Assembly: GCF_027579695.1 (NCBI RefSeq)
Contig: NC_083574.1
Span: 59,103,559-59,167,558 of the forward strand
Reading direction: 5' to 3'
DNA length: 64,000 bases
DNA from: Neoarius graeffei
Lineage: Eukaryota; Chordata; Actinopteri; Siluriformes; Ariidae
In this document: piece after piece, positions 42,546-54,230 of the stretch
Layout of the letters: each line of letters opens with the position of its first letter
How positions within the stretch are numbered: position 1 is the stretch's first letter
The notes under the pieces: generated by a model
Database searches by the model: none
What the model saw: the letters and a program-made list of their open reading frames with translations, nothing else
What the model was told of the DNA's origin: nothing
Program-made: the position numbers and the translations under genes

Positions 42546-42975
42546 AAATTTTAATTGCCAAGAACTTTGTAACAAACAAATAATCCACTTGCAGTCAACT
42601 GACTAGCAGCTAGCTATGTGCAGCATGCTAACCAACAACCCAGCTGTAATAACAGTAGGTATGTGACCAAAAAAAAAATCCCTTGATGTCTGGATCATAA
42701 ACGGTAGCAATGAAAAGTTTATTTTGAAATAAAACTTTCTGTGACAAAAACTTTGTGAGAAAGATACCTTTCTAAATGTTAAAACCTTTCTCAATTTTTT
42801 TTTTTTACATAACTCAATAAAATAAAAAGAAGATACCAGGTAATTTAAAGTCCAGGAAAACAGTGCCAACTAATTTATTAACTAATTGCTAATCAATTAG
42901 TTAAATAAATCAAATTAATTAACAATTAATTAAAAACTCAACAAGAACCGAAAAATGGCCATAATTTCCATACTA
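42546..42975. other. nrn1l: Intronic non-coding, no feature recognised
   Basis: AT-rich sequence with A and T runs and the repeated motif ATTAATTAA near 42880-42930. No gene or transposon end. Confidence 0.5.
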
Positions 42976-43517
42976 CAGGGTGTTTCAAAAAATTTGATAT
43001 CATTTCACAATCTCATAACTTTGCCAATTCTCATTCAATTGACCTCAAATTTTAACAGCATGTGTGGAAACAGGTCAAAATTTTATGTTTAATGTTTTTT
43101 GTCTTTGTCTTTTTAGGTATAGAAATGCCATTCACTGGAAAAGAAAAGGCGTTTTGTGTGTTAGATTATGCTCAAACACAGTCGAACAAGACTGTGCAGT
43201 GTGCATTTATGAGAGAATTCTCTAAAAATGCACCAACTGCAATGCAGATTTGGACACTGCAGAAAAAGTTCAAAGAGGAAGGCTGTCTGTGTGTGTGTGT
43301 GCGTGTGTGTGTGTGTCTGTCTGTCTGTCTCAGGTGGCATGCATATTGAAAGTTTGTGAAATCATTCATGGAATCCACATACCTTTGGATTTCTCATTCA
43401 AATTTTGAGGAATAAATCTTATATTGCTCAACATTCAGCCTGTTCAGTTTCATTTGCCTAGACTATGTAGTTTCTGGGATATTTACATCTCACATAATAT
43501 CACGTTTTGAAACACCC
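42976..43517 (+). mobile_element. Short DNA transposon with CAGGGTGTTTCAAAA ends and a transposase N-terminus
   Basis: Inverted ends CAGGGTGTTTCAAAA (42976) and TTTTGAAACACCC (to about 43517) next to TA. After an intron-like T-rich stretch a frame at 43124-43300 reads MPFTGKEKAFCVLDYAQTQS, then VQCAFMREFSKNAPT and LQKKFKEEGC. This is the start of a mariner/IS630-related transposase with a DUF4817-like helix-turn-helix. The rest is replaced by (GT)n, so the copy is non-autonomous. Confidence 0.7.
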
Positions 43518-43742
43518 TAGAATTTTTTAACAAAATTTTCACCATTTGGTAGATGGTGCTTGTCAAAATCCTCAATCATCGTCTCATCATTTTTATAAAT
43601 TTGACTGTAAATCAATAGTAAAAAATAAAAACTACCACAAAATATAATAAATGCATGATAAGAGTAACATCAATCATGATTAAGAGAGCTGTTTCAATGG
43701 CAAACTCCAGCCAGATTTCTGCAACTTCCGCCCAGACAACCC

Positions 43743-44100
43743 TTCCATCCATCCATCCATTATCTGTAGCCGCTTACCCTGTCCCACAGGGTCGCAGGCA
43801 AGCTGGAGCCTATCCCAGTTGACTATGGGCGAGAGGTGGGGTACACCCTGGACAAGCCACCAGGTCATAGCAGGGCTGACACAGAGACAAACAACCATTC
43901 ACACTCACGGTCAATTTAGAGCCACTAATTAACCTAACTGGGCTGTGGGGGAAACCAGAGCACCCGGCGGAAACCCACACAGACACGGGGAGAACATGCA
44001 AATTCCACACAGAAAGGCCCTCGCTGGACGGTGGGCTCGAACCCAGGACCTTCTTACTGTGAGGCGACAGTGCTAACCACTACACCACCATGCCGCCCCA
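43743..44100 (-). mobile_element. tRNA-headed SINE, full but older copy
   Basis: 12-bp direct repeats CCCAGACAACCC (43731-43742, 44101-44112). Tail TTCCATCCATCCATCC. It has more substitutions and a small deletion compared with the 29-36 kb copies. Confidence 0.9.
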
Positions 44101-44112
44101 CCCAGACAACCC

Positions 44113-45070
44113 ATTAGTATAAATCTCAATCTACGTGATGATACTCCAAATTTCTTGAAAATAACAAGTGATATAGACAACTGTATTAACTAACAAATAA
44201 AATGACACTTGACACTATTGAAACTTATCTTCATATAAGTTTCAAGTTTCAAGCTTCATTGACTGATGAACCAAAGTTATACCAACTTTGTTCACACACC
44301 TCTACATCTGTTTACAAAAACAGATTTTGTGGACTATGTCATCAATACAGGCATACTCTGGGTGGTCCTAAAATTCAGCTTCAAAACTAGAGTTATGTCA
44401 TGGAAGTGCATGTAATCCAAGCCCGATCAGCAGCAGTGAACCAGGTGATCAGTGATTGGATGACCTGACTTTCACATACCTAATATTACGGTGACTTATA
44501 GCTATCCTTACCTTACTAGGCTTCTTACATGTGTGCTAATAACTTATCTGAAGAGTCTGAAGAGCATACGTCACATTCATCAAAAGCATTAGATATTTAT
44601 CTCGAACAATTTGGTATGTTGACACAAAAACGTTCAAATTTAAAATTTCAAAGAAAACCTGTTCTCCTCGGTTTGCTGAATTTGAACGCAGCTGATGATT
44701 TAGAGTCAAGGTTATCAGATTGGGTTGGTTGTTGTTTTTTCTATGTGTTATTGTCCCATCAGTTTCGGTTGAATTTGGTCTTCTTGTTGGGATGGTGCAC
44801 AAGGATAGAAAATATAAAAATAATCAATAATTCCACTCAAATGGATTAAAACTAAAGTAAAAAGTCTGATTTGAAAATGTAAGGAGTATAAAGTATGCAT
44901 ATTTGTGTTGAAATGCAGGGAGTAAAAGTAAAAAGTTGTCAGAAATATAAATAAAGTACAGATACCTGAAAACTCTACTTAGGCCTGGCAGAACATCACC
45001 AGTGAAGAAACCAAGTGTGTGGTGATATTTATGGGCTCCAGACCTCAGTCAGTCATTGCATGATTTTTAA
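44113..45070. other. nrn1l: Intronic non-coding, no feature recognised
   Basis: No gene or repeat that I can support. Frames of about 90-106 codons exist on both strands near 44530-44850 but show no recognisable motif. Confidence 0.5.
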
Positions 45071-45074
45071 AGCT

Positions 45075-45300
45075 TATATTCATTATAATTGAGTTGGGAC
45101 TCTGTGTAAAATGCAAATAAAAACATAATGCAATGATTTGCGAATCCTTTTCAACCAACATTCAATCAAATACAATACAAAGACAAGATGTTTAATATTC
45201 CAACTGATAAACTGCATTGTTTTTTTGTAAATATACACTCATTCTGAATTTGATGCCTGCAACACGTTTCAAAAAGGTTGAGACAGGCGGCATGTTTACC
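45075..45300 (-). mobile_element. Tc1-like left-end fragment (CAACCCC-end family)
   Basis: Begins near TTGGGACTCTGTGTAAAATGC and matches 31335-31460 and 31840-31870. Transposase-coding sequence is not present. Confidence 0.65.
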
Positions 45301-45508
45301 ACTGTGTTATATCACCTTCTAACGTAGGCCTGGTGTGCAGTCGGCATTCCAGTTCATCCCAAAGGTGTTCAGTGGGGTTGAGGTCAGGGTTCTGTGCAGG
45401 CCACTCGAGTTCTTCCACTTCAGTCTTTACAAGCCATGTTTTTATGAACCTCACTTTGTGCACTGGGGCATTGTCATGCTGGAACAGGTTTGGACGCCTT
45501 AGTTCCAA
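45296..45508 (-). pseudogene. Tc1-like transposase C-terminal fragment
   Basis: A 70-codon frame reads NLFQHDNAPVHKVRFIKTWL (second catalytic Asp) and NPDLNPTEHLWDELE (catalytic Glu). The same family (ends TATATGGCCAAAAG) is seen at 62395-63140. It joins the preceding fragment directly, so one remnant probably inserted in or recombined with the other. Confidence 0.75.
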
Positions 45509-46131
45509 TCAAGGGAAATTCTATGGCATGCAAGGACATGCTATACAATTGTGTGCTTCCGATTTTGTGGCAACAGTTTGGGGAAGGCAACCCATGTGGG
45601 TGTGATGGTCAGGTCTCCACAGACTTTGTGCCATATAATGTATATATATTAAGCAAAGTTTTTGAGACAATTTGATATTTTTCCATACTGTTCTAACAAA
45701 AAGCAGCCTGTATATTTCGAAGGTAGAAAGAGTGCTTGAAAATAATCATGTAGATATAATATATTATGAATGCATTTGATACTTAAAGCCACACAAAAAA
45801 GTGGAACATGGACACTAAGTAATAACATTAAACAAACTCAGAAGCACAGCTCTATCACGACAGGATGCTGATCAGGGTTCTCCAGAAAATCTGAAGTAGC
45901 CGGCTAAAAAAACAGTAGTAGGCAGCTCTGGAATTTGCAGCATGCCAAAGGCATGCTAATGCTAGGGGGTCATGCCCACTCTGAAAATTTTGAAATTTAC
46001 ATGCATTCTGATGGCTTTTGGTGCATTCTCAGATAATAAATTACTAATCATTTCCCTGTAAAATGCTTGCAAAATATGTATGAAATTTTCCTCCAGATGT
46101 ATGTGCTTGGCTTTCTCAGTTACCCTCTGTA
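45509..46131. other. nrn1l: Intronic non-coding, no feature recognised
   Basis: No gene or classified repeat seen. Confidence 0.5.
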
Positions 46132-47736
46132 CAACCCCGATTCCAAAAAAGTTCGGACAAAGTACAAATTGTAAATAAAAACAGAATGCAATAATTTACA
46201 AATCTCAAAAACTGATATTGTATTCACAATAGAACATAGACAACTTATCAAATGTCAAAAGTGAGACATTTTGAAATTCCATGCCAAATATTGGCTCATT
46301 TGAAATTTCATGACAGCAACACATCTCAAAAAAGTTGGGACAGGGGCAATAAGAGGCTGGAAAAGTTAAAGGTACAAAAAAGGAACAGCTGGAGGACCAA
46401 ATTGCAACTCATTAGGTAAATTGGCAATACGTCATTAACATGACTGGGTATAAAAAGAGCATATTGGAGTGGCAGTGGCTCTCAGAAGTAAAGATAGGAA
46501 GAGGATCACTGATCCCCCTAATTCTGCACCGACAAATAGTGGAGCAATACCAGAAAGGAGTTCGACAGTGTAAAATTGCAAAGAGTTTGAACATATCATC
46601 ATCTACAGTGCATAATATCATCAAAAGATTCAGAGAATCTGGAAGAATCTCTGTGCGTAAGGGTCAAGGCTGGAAAACCATACTGGGTGCCCGTGATCTT
46701 CGGGCCCTTAGACGGCACTGTATCACATACAGGCATGCTTCTGTATTGGAAATCACAAAATGGGCTCAGAAATATTTCCAGAGAACATGATCTGTGAACA
46801 CAATTCACCGTCCGATCCACCGTTGCCAGCTAAAACTCTATAGTTCAAAGAAGAAGCCATATCTAAACATGATCCAGAAGCGCAGACGTCTTCTCTGGGC
46901 AAAGGCTCATTTAAAATGGACTGTGGCAAAGTGGAAAACTGTTCTGTGGTCAGATGAATCAAAATTTGAAGTTCTTTATGGAAATCAGGGACGCCATGTC
47001 ATTCGGACTAAAGAGGAGAAGGACGACTCAAGTTGTTATCAGCGCTCAGTTCAGAAGCCTGCATCTCTGATGGTATGGGGTTGCATTAGTGCGTGTGGCA
47101 TGGGCAGCTTACACATCTGGAAAGACCACCATCAATGCTGAAAGGTATATCCAGGTTCTAGAGCAACATATGCTCCCATCCAGATGATGTCTCTTTCAGG
47201 GAAGACCTTGCATTTTCCAACATGACAATGCCAAACCACATACTGCATCAATTACAGCATCATGGCTGCGTAGAAGAAGGGTCTGGGTACTGAACTGGCC
47301 AGCCTACAGTCCAGATCTTTCACCCATAGAAAACATTTGGCGCATCATAAAACAGAAGATACGACAAAAAAGACCTAAGACAGTTGAGCAACTAGAATCC
47401 TACATTAGACAAGAATGGGTTAGCATTCCTATCCCTAAACTTGAGCAACTTGTCTCCTCAGTCCCCAGACGTTTACAGACTGTTGTAAAGAGAAAAGGGG
47501 ATGTCTCACAGTGGTAAACATGGCCTTGTCCAAACTTTTTTGAGATGTGTTGTTGTCATGAAATTTAAAATCACCTAATTTTTCTCTTTAAATGATACAT
47601 TTTCTCAGTTTAAACATTTGATATGTCATCTATGTTCTATTCTGAATAAAATATGGAATTTGAAACTTCCACATCATTGCATTCTGTTTTTATTTACAAT
47701 TTGTACTTTGTCCCAACTTTTTTGGAATCAGGGTTG
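46132..47736 (+). mobile_element. Tc1-like transposon (CAACCCC-end family), complete structure
   Basis: Long inverted ends, at least 55 bp nearly identical, from CAACCCCGATTCCAAAAAAG at 46132 to TTTTTTGGAATCAGGGTTG at 47736. TA at 46130-46131 and 47737-47738. 1605 bp. It is the best-preserved member of this family in the window, but its transposase is broken. Confidence 0.9.
46440..47517 (+). pseudogene. Tc1-like transposase, three disabling changes
   Basis: N-terminal domain with QIVEQYQKGVRQCKIAKSLN and SSTVHNIIKRFRESGRIS; core with [11 protein letters not shown] (first Asp), FQHDNAKPHTAS (second Asp) and YSPDLSPIENIW (Glu); C-terminus VVKRKGDVSQW. A stop at 46788-46790, a one-base insertion near 47127 and a stop near 47185 break the frame. 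The catalytic residues are otherwise conserved. Confidence 0.85.
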
Positions 47737-47769
47737 TACTGTAAATGTCATATTTTATGTTTACACTAA

Positions 47770-49361
47770 CAGTAGTGCTTGAAAGTTTGTGAGCCCTTTA
47801 GAATTTTCTATATTTCTGCATAAATATGACCTAAAACATCATCAGATTTTCACACAAGTCCTAAAAGTAGATAAAGAGAACCCAGTTAAACAAATGAGAC
47901 AAAAACATTATACTTGGTCATTTGTTTATTGAGGAAAATGATCCAATATTACATATCTGTGAGTGGCAAAAGTATGTGAACCTCTAGGATTAGCAGTTAA
48001 TTTGAAGGTGAAATTAGAGTCAGGTGTTTTCAATCAATGGGATGACAGTCAGGTGTGAGTGGGCACCCTGTTTTATTTAAAGAACAGGGATCTATCAAAG
48101 TCTGATCTTCACAACACACGTTTGTGGAAGTGTATCATGGCAGGAACAAAGGAGATTTCTGAGGACCTCAGAAAAAGCGTTGTTGATGCTCATCAGGCTG
48201 GAAAAGGTTACAAAACCATCTCTAAAGAGTTTGGACTCCATCAATCCACAGTCAGACAGATTGTGTACAAATGGAGGAAATTCAAGACCATTGCTACCCT
48301 CCCCAGGAGTGGTCAACCAACAAAGATCACTCCAAGAGCAAGGCGTGTAATAGTCGGCGAGGTCACAAAGGACCCCAGGGTAACTTCTAAGCAACTGAAG
48401 GCCTCTCTCTCACATTGGCTAATGTTAATGTTCATGAGTCCACCATCAGGAGAACACTGAACAACAAATGGTGTGCATGGCAAGGTTGCAAGGAGAAAGC
48501 CACTGCTTTCCAAAAAGAGCATTGCTGCTTGTCTGCAGTTTGCTAAAGATCATGTGGACAAGCCAGAAGGCTATTGGAAAAATGTTCTGTGGACAGATGA
48601 GACCAAAATAGAACTTTTTGGTTTAAATGAGAAGCATTATGTTTGGAGAAAGGAAAACACTGCATTCCAGCATAAGAACCTTATCCCATCTGTGAAACAT
48701 GGTGGTGGTAGTATCATGGTTTGGGCTTGTTTTGCTGCATCTGGGCCAGGACGGCTTGCCATCATTGATGGAACAATCAATTCTGAATTATACCAGTGAC
48801 TTCTAAAGGAAAATGTCAGGACATCTCAAGAGAATGTGGGTCATGCAGCAAGACAATGACCCTAAGCACACAAGTCGTTCTACCAATGAATGGTTAAAGA
48901 AGAATAAAGTGAATGTTTTGGAATGGCCAAGTCAAAGTCCTGACCTTAATCCAAACAAAATGTTGTGGAAGGACCTGAAGCGAGCAGCTCATGTGAGGAA
49001 ACCCACCAACATCCCAGAGTTGAAGCTGTTCTGTACGGAGGAATGGGAATTCCTCCAAGCCGGTGTGCAGGACTGATCAACAGTTACCGCAAACGTTTAG
49101 TTGCAATTATTGCTGCACAAGGGGGTCACACCAGATACTGAAAGCAAAGGTTCACATACTTTTGCCACTCACAGATATGTAATATTGGATCATTTTCCTC
49201 AATAAATAAATGACCAAGTATCATATTTTTGTCTCATTTGTTTAACTGGGTTCTCTTTATCTACTTTTAGGACTTGTGTGAAAATCTGATGATGTTTTAG
49301 GTCATATTTATGCAGAAATATCGAAAATTCTAATGGGTTCACAAACTTTCAAACACCACTG
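47770..49361 (+). mobile_element. Tc1-like transposon (CAGTGGTGCTTGAAAG family), copy 2
   Basis: Ends CAGTAGTGCTTGAAAGTTTG (47770) and the complement ending CACCACTG (49361), followed by TA at 49362-49363. 1592 bp, with ~200-bp inverted arms. Very similar to the 18666-21035 copy without its LINE insertion. Confidence 0.9.
48138..49141 (+). pseudogene. Tc1-like transposase, copy 2 (dead)
   Basis: Compared with the intact gene at 19793-20815 it has a 2-bp insertion near 48408, a 1-bp insertion near 48467, a stop at about 48797 (TACCAGTGA), a deletion of about 17 bp near 48828 and a 4-bp deletion near 49050. WTDETK and NDPKHTS are still present, but the final Glu block reads PDLNPNKM, so the catalytic Glu is lost as well. 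Confidence 0.85.
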
Positions 49362-49363
49362 TA

Positions 49364-49718
49364 CAGTACATTCACTGTTGAGTCTCTAAGTTAATAAGGT
49401 AAACAAAAAAAGAAACTCAAAAACACAAAGTAGTCTTTCAAGAAGACTTTCCCTTAATGGAAAACTGACTTAGTAACTGTTAGAAATTGCTAGCAGTGGA
49501 GACGCCATAAGTTTCCAAAAAGGTTAAATGAATGTCTTCTTACAGAAAGCTTCACAATATCAACAATTATACATATTTTCTATAACAGCCATAGAAGCTG
49601 TTATAGAAAATCAACAGCTTCTGACCAATCAGAATGGAGAATTCAACAACACAGTGGTGTAATTATAATATGTTATAATGCAGATATCATGATGCTTCTC
49701 ACTCAGTCAGTTTAAATA
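49364..49718. other. nrn1l: Intronic non-coding
   Basis: Between two Tc1-like copies. Contains the short hairpin TTTTCTATAACAGCCATAGA / AGCTGTTATAGAAAA near 49578-49610. Nothing else seen. Confidence 0.5.
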
Positions 49719-51224
49719 GAACCCCAATTCCCAAAAAGTTGAGACATTGTGTAAACTGTAAATAAAATCAGAATGCGATAATTTGCAAATCATGGAAACC
49801 GTATATTTCACTGAAGATAGTACAGAGACAACATATCATACTCATTTTGAATTTGATGTCAGCAACATATTTCAGAAAAGTCGGGACAGGGCACTGTGTT
49901 GCATCACCTTTACTTTTAACAACACTCTGTAAATGTTTAGGAACTGAGGAGACCAATTGCTGTAGTTTTGAAAGAGAAATGTTGTCCAATTCTTGCCTGA
50001 TATACAATTTCAGTTGCTCAACAGTTTGAGGCCTCCTTTGTCGTATTTTCCACTTCATAATGCGCCAAATGTTTTAAATGGGAGACAGGTCTGGACTGCA
50101 GGCAGGCCAGTTTAGCACCCAGACTCTTTTACTACGGAGCCATGCAGTTTTAACATGTGCAGAAAGCGGTTTGGCTTTGTCTTGCTGAAAGAAGGAAGGC
50201 CTTCCCTGAAAAAGATTTTGTCTGGATGGCAGCATATTGCTCTGAAACGTGTATATATCATTCAGCATTCATGATGCCTTCCCAGATGTACAAGCTATCC
50301 ATGTCATGTGCACTAATGCACCCTCATACCATCAGAGATGCTGGCTTTTGAACTGTGCACTGACAACAAGCAGCATGGTCCCTCTCCTCTTTAGCCTGGA
50401 GGACGTGGTGTCCATGATTTCTAAAAAGAATTTCCACTTTCAATTCGCCAGACCTCGGGACAATTTTCCACTTCGCCTCAGTCCATTGTAAAAAAGCTCA
50501 GGCCCAGAGAAGGTGGCGCTGTTTCTGTATATTGTTTATATCTAGTTTTAACTTCCATTTGTGGATGCAGTAATGAACCGCTTTCAGAGACAAAGGTTTT
50601 CTGAAGTGTTCCTGTAGCCATACAGTGATTTCCACTACAGACACATGCCTGCTTTTAATGCAGTGTCGTCTGAGGGTCTGAAGATCAGGCATCCAATGTC
50701 AGTTTTCAGCCTTGTCTCTTGCATACAGAGATTTCTCCAGATTCTCTGAATGTTTTCATGATATTATGTATCATAGATGATGTAAGCCCCAAATTCTTTG
50801 CAATTTTACATTGAGGAACGTTATTATTAAATTGTTGCACTGTTTGCCCACGCAGTCTTTCACAGAGCAGTGAACCCCTCCCCATCTTTACTTCTGAGAG
50901 ACTCCACCTCTCTGGGATGCTCTTTTTATACCCAATCATGTTACTGGCCTGTTGCCAATTAACCAAATTATTTTTTTAGCATTACAAAACTTTTTTAGTC
51001 TTTTGTTGCCTATGTCTTAACTTTTCTGAAACGTGTTGCTGACATCAAATTCAAAATGAGCATATATTTTTTTCAAAAAACAATAAAAATGTCTCTGTTT
51101 CAATATTATGTTGCCTTTGTACTATTTTCAATGAAATATAGGGTTTCCGAGATTTGCAGATCTTCACATTCTGTTTTTATTCATGTTTTACACAGTGTCC
51201 CAACTTTTTTGGGAATTGGGGTTG
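49719..51224 (-). mobile_element. Tc1-like transposon (CAACCCC-end family), minus-strand copy
   Basis: Ends ACCCCAATTCCCAAAAAG (about 49721) and GGGAATTGGGGTTG (51224), with TA at 49717-49718 and 51225-51226. 1506 bp. Transposase pieces in order on the minus strand lie at 50706-50966, 50498-50692, 50074-50268 and 49768-50058. The 4723-5324 remnant is closer to this copy than to the 46132 copy, so there are at least two subfamilies. Confidence 0.85.
49768..50966 (-). pseudogene. Tc1-like transposase, decayed
   Basis: Four frame fragments: VQQFNNNVPQCKIAKNLG, LRRHCIKSRHVSVVEIT, FFQQDKAKPLSAHVK followed by SPDLSPI, and KIRQRRPQTVEQLKLYI. The second catalytic block reads QQDKA, retaining its Asp. 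Multiple frameshifts and a missing piece before the second Asp. Confidence 0.8.
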
Positions 51225-51226
51225 TA

Positions 51227-51681
51227 CGAGTGCAAAGACATGGAGCTGTTTTAAAAGCATACTGTGCTGCTACACATTGAATACTTATGCAGCTTCTGCC
51301 GACATGAGGCGACATTGTATAAATATGGATTAAGGATGCATGGACTAATGATTGGCAGGAATCCTGTGAGCAAGAATGATAGATAAGATGGAAATGGAAA
51401 CACTGGAAGAAAGTCAATGAATGAGCTGCTGTGCTAGTGAGCCATAGTACTCTATATTATCCATTACGTACCTGACAATGCCACAAGCAGAGTATGACAC
51501 ATAATCCTAAGGTGTGAATGAGTTATACTGTGTGTAGGTGGAACTGGATCATAGTGCACATAAAGGTTTGTACACCCAGGGAACCCATTTCTTTGATGCA
51601 TTACTCTCATATCTTTTCATTGGGCTTGAGAACATCCCTATACTGTGTATGTGTCTTAGCGTAATGCTAGGGTCTACAGAC
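51227..51681. other. nrn1l: Intronic sequence next to nrn1l exon 2
   Basis: Apparently single-copy sequence at the 5' end of intron 2. No repeat recognised. Confidence 0.5.
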
Positions 51682-51832
51682 CTGCAGATTGAGTCAATCT
51701 CATGTACATCCTCGTCTTTTTGGCTGCTGACAGACAAGCTGTCCCCCAGGGCCAGAAGACACTGTGCAAAGCCCCTGTAGATGGAGCCACACCTTCTAGC
51801 AGCGGCCATAGAGCTGAAGCTTGGCACCATCA
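51682..51832 (-). CDS. nrn1l: Neuritin-1-like protein, middle coding exon
   Basis: 151-bp exon between an acceptor (GGGTTTACAG, AG at 51833-51834) and a donor (CTGCAG|GTCTGT, GT at 51680-51681). It encodes ARRCGSIYRGFAQCLLALGD, then SLSVSSQKDEDVHEIDSIC and two bases (AG) of an Arg codon completed by the 25351-25627 exon. Three of the six neuritin cysteines are here. Before RRCG there is a short MVPSFSSMAAA stretch that in the family is the end of the signal peptide. The first two bases (TG) complete a codon from exon 1, which I could not find. About 49 residues here plus 91 in the last exon match the family's usual mature length. Confidence 0.9.
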
Positions 51833-52133
51833 CTGTAAACCCAGACAAAAACTAATATTAGGCAGGATTTTGCACTTTTCCCTTGCTGCCTTTGTATTTT
51901 ATTGCCATCATAACTGTTGAGTAAAATACAAGGAATGAAAGAAATATAATTAGATTCAGGGTTGTGTTCAGTTAAAAAAATACACCAAGAAATCATTGTT
52001 AAAATTGCTACCAGAAGCATATACCACTATACACTGAAACAGAAGATGAAAACTGATTATTGAAGCATAATTGTTTGATGTTCTCAAATAATTGGAGTAC
52101 AGTGCTTCTTGTTGTCTTAAGTAAAAATCTTTA

Positions 52134-53005
52134 ATATAAATACACAGGTGATTATAGGAAATCGTGCGCACTGATTGGTCGAGAAATTCTGACTATTTCT
52201 CAATTCGGCAAAATGGCGGCCAATCGCTTTATCACCGTAAGTGAGGAAGAATTACAAATTATGTGCTGTTCCTAAAAGCACTGAAGATGCTACTTAGTTT
52301 GGTCTAAAACTATTCAAAGGTAAGGTGGAATTGTGATTTATTTTATCTATTTCAAAGCAAAGTATTTTGTGAGAGTCGGCATAGATAAGCTACGCAAGTC
52401 TACACTGTGCCGTTACTACATTTGCATGCTGCTTTTGAAGTTTGAAGTAAATGATTATTTTAATAGAATTTTTTTTTCAGTAATCACCTGTGTATTTATA
52501 CTAAAACAATTATCCGTCTCAGGCAAAGTGAATATCGGTGAATAAAAACTTGGACTTCGTTTCAGCTATTATTCACCGATATTCACTTCACCTTCGGCGA
52601 ATAATCTCATCTCATCTCATTATCTCTAGCCGCTTTATCCTTCTACAGGGTTGCAGGCAAGCTGGAGCCTATCCCAGCTGACTACGGGCGAAAGGCGGGG
52701 TACACCCTGGACAAGTCGCCAGGTCATCACAGGGCTGACACATAGACACAGACAACCATTCACACTCACATTCACACCTACGGTCAATTTAGAGTCACCA
52801 GTTAACTTAACCTGCATGTCTTTGGACTGTGGGGGAAACCGGAGCACCAGGAGGAAACCCACGCGGACACAGGGAGAACATGCAAACTCCACACAGAAAG
52901 GCCCTCGCCGACCCCGGGGCTCGAACCCAGGACCTTCTTGCTGTGAGGCGACAGCGCTAACCACTACACCACTGTGCCGCCCTCGGCGAATAATTGTTAA
53001 ATATA
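52134..53005. mobile_element. MITE-like element with two inverted-repeat pairs, carrying a SINE
   Basis: TATAAATACACAGGTGATTA (52135-52154) has its perfect 20-bp complement at 52481-52500. A second imperfect pair, ACAATTATCCG...AAGTGAATATCGGTGAAT (about 52504-52543) and ATTCACCGATATTCACTT...GAATAATTGTT (52571-53000, minus the SINE), follows at once. These look like one composite or two adjacent non-autonomous transposons. No coding capacity. Confidence 0.6.
52606..52982 (-). mobile_element. tRNA-headed SINE, full copy
   Basis: 12-bp direct repeats TCGGCGAATAAT (52594-52605, 52983-52994). Tail CTCATCTCATCTCATT. Inserted in the hairpin arm of the MITE. Confidence 0.95.
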
Positions 53006-53940
53006 AATTAGAAACATTCTCCCTCACTTATATAAAATAACTGTGGTTAATGGAGCACCACAGATTCGTTTACACACACACAAGAAAGAAAGAAACCAAC
53101 AAAGATGCAAAGTCTGTGATAAAAACAAATTTATCCACAGTTGTGTGAGGATATGTTGAAGGACTCAGGAAATGAAAAGGAATTCAGAGATGTTATGTAT
53201 GAGGTGCACAAGCTGGAGTGTCAGATAAACTGATCCACTTTTTTTGCATGGTATCTTCTAAGTCTTTAAAGCCCTGCCATTAGATGCCTGCTTCTACAGC
53301 TGTGTGTGGATATGCATTAATCACAAGTAAAACGATAGTGTGCTTGCCTCCCTAAGAGACCTGCTTTGTGTCTTCTGTTCCTGAGTGTCTTCATTCTCAC
53401 TGAGTTCTTCTTTCTGGATGAGACATACAGTATCTACTGATGGTCACAGCGCAGAAGCAATAGCAGGCCTAACTGGGGATCTTAATTAGGACTGAGAGTG
53501 AATCGCCGTCATTCTCCTGTGTCCTCAGTGGGAATGCTTTATTAATATTTGATAGATAAAGCTTTCTTTCTTTTACCCATCTCTCTGCTACACCTGCCCC
53601 AAGTGCTGCAAACCTATTGATTGCTGGCAATGTTTTTGCAGCAAGATTATTGGTTTCACTGATCCCCATCAACATTTAATGACAACCTGGAGATCAAGGG
53701 AGAGAAACCAAAAAGCATGCATGGGACAGCAATGCAAAGGAAAAGAAAATACTTCACTACTTCTGAATCTGTAAAGTCCCAGGCAATAAAGAGTGGGAAA
53801 CAATGCAAGTAAAAAAAAACACACACTTCAGTCCTTCGGTGTCTTATCCTCCTGCTTTCAAGCTGATCAGAGACACTTTCTCTCGCATGCCTACATAGTT
53901 TGCTTTCTATAATATACAGTATGAAGGAAGCTCCAGGTAC
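53006..53940. other. Apparently single-copy non-coding sequence upstream of nrn1l exon 2
   Basis: No transposon recognised. The segment 53270-53700 is less AT-rich than its surroundings and lacks repeats; a frame of 68 codons on the minus strand (53469-53675) shows no motif. It could hold regulatory DNA, but this is not shown. Confidence 0.4.
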
Positions 53941-54230
53941 ATTAATTTATCATCCGTGCATCTTCAGTAATTGCTTTATCTGGAGACGATCCTAGGAACA
54001 CTAGGTGTGAGGTGGGAATACACCTTGAATGGAATACTAGTTCATCGCAGAGCAACAAGTACACACATACATTCACCAATCCACCTATAGGCATGTTTCT
54101 GGGAGGTAGGAGAAACCAGAGAACCTGCAGGAAACCCACTAGAGCACTCCATAGACAGTAACCTGAGCACTGCATTGATCCAGAGACCCTGGAGTTGTGA
54201 GTCAATGCCTGTACTGTCCCATGTACATTC
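53941..54230 (-). mobile_element. Diverged SINE-like relic
   Basis: Keeps the order of landmarks of the abundant SINE family or a relative (CTTTATCTGGAGACGATCC, AGGTGGGAATACACC, CATGTTTCTGGGAGG, GGAAACCCACTAGAG) with many changes. Borders approximate. Confidence 0.5.

Larger units (their letters stand above)
25628..51681 (-). other. nrn1l: nrn1l intron 2 (about 26 kb)
   Basis: Bounded by a GT donor at 51680-51681 (minus strand GTCTGT) and an AG acceptor at 25628-25629; phase 2 on both sides. Nearly all of it is mobile-element sequence, described as separate features. No other neuritin-like exon was seen inside. Confidence 0.8.
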
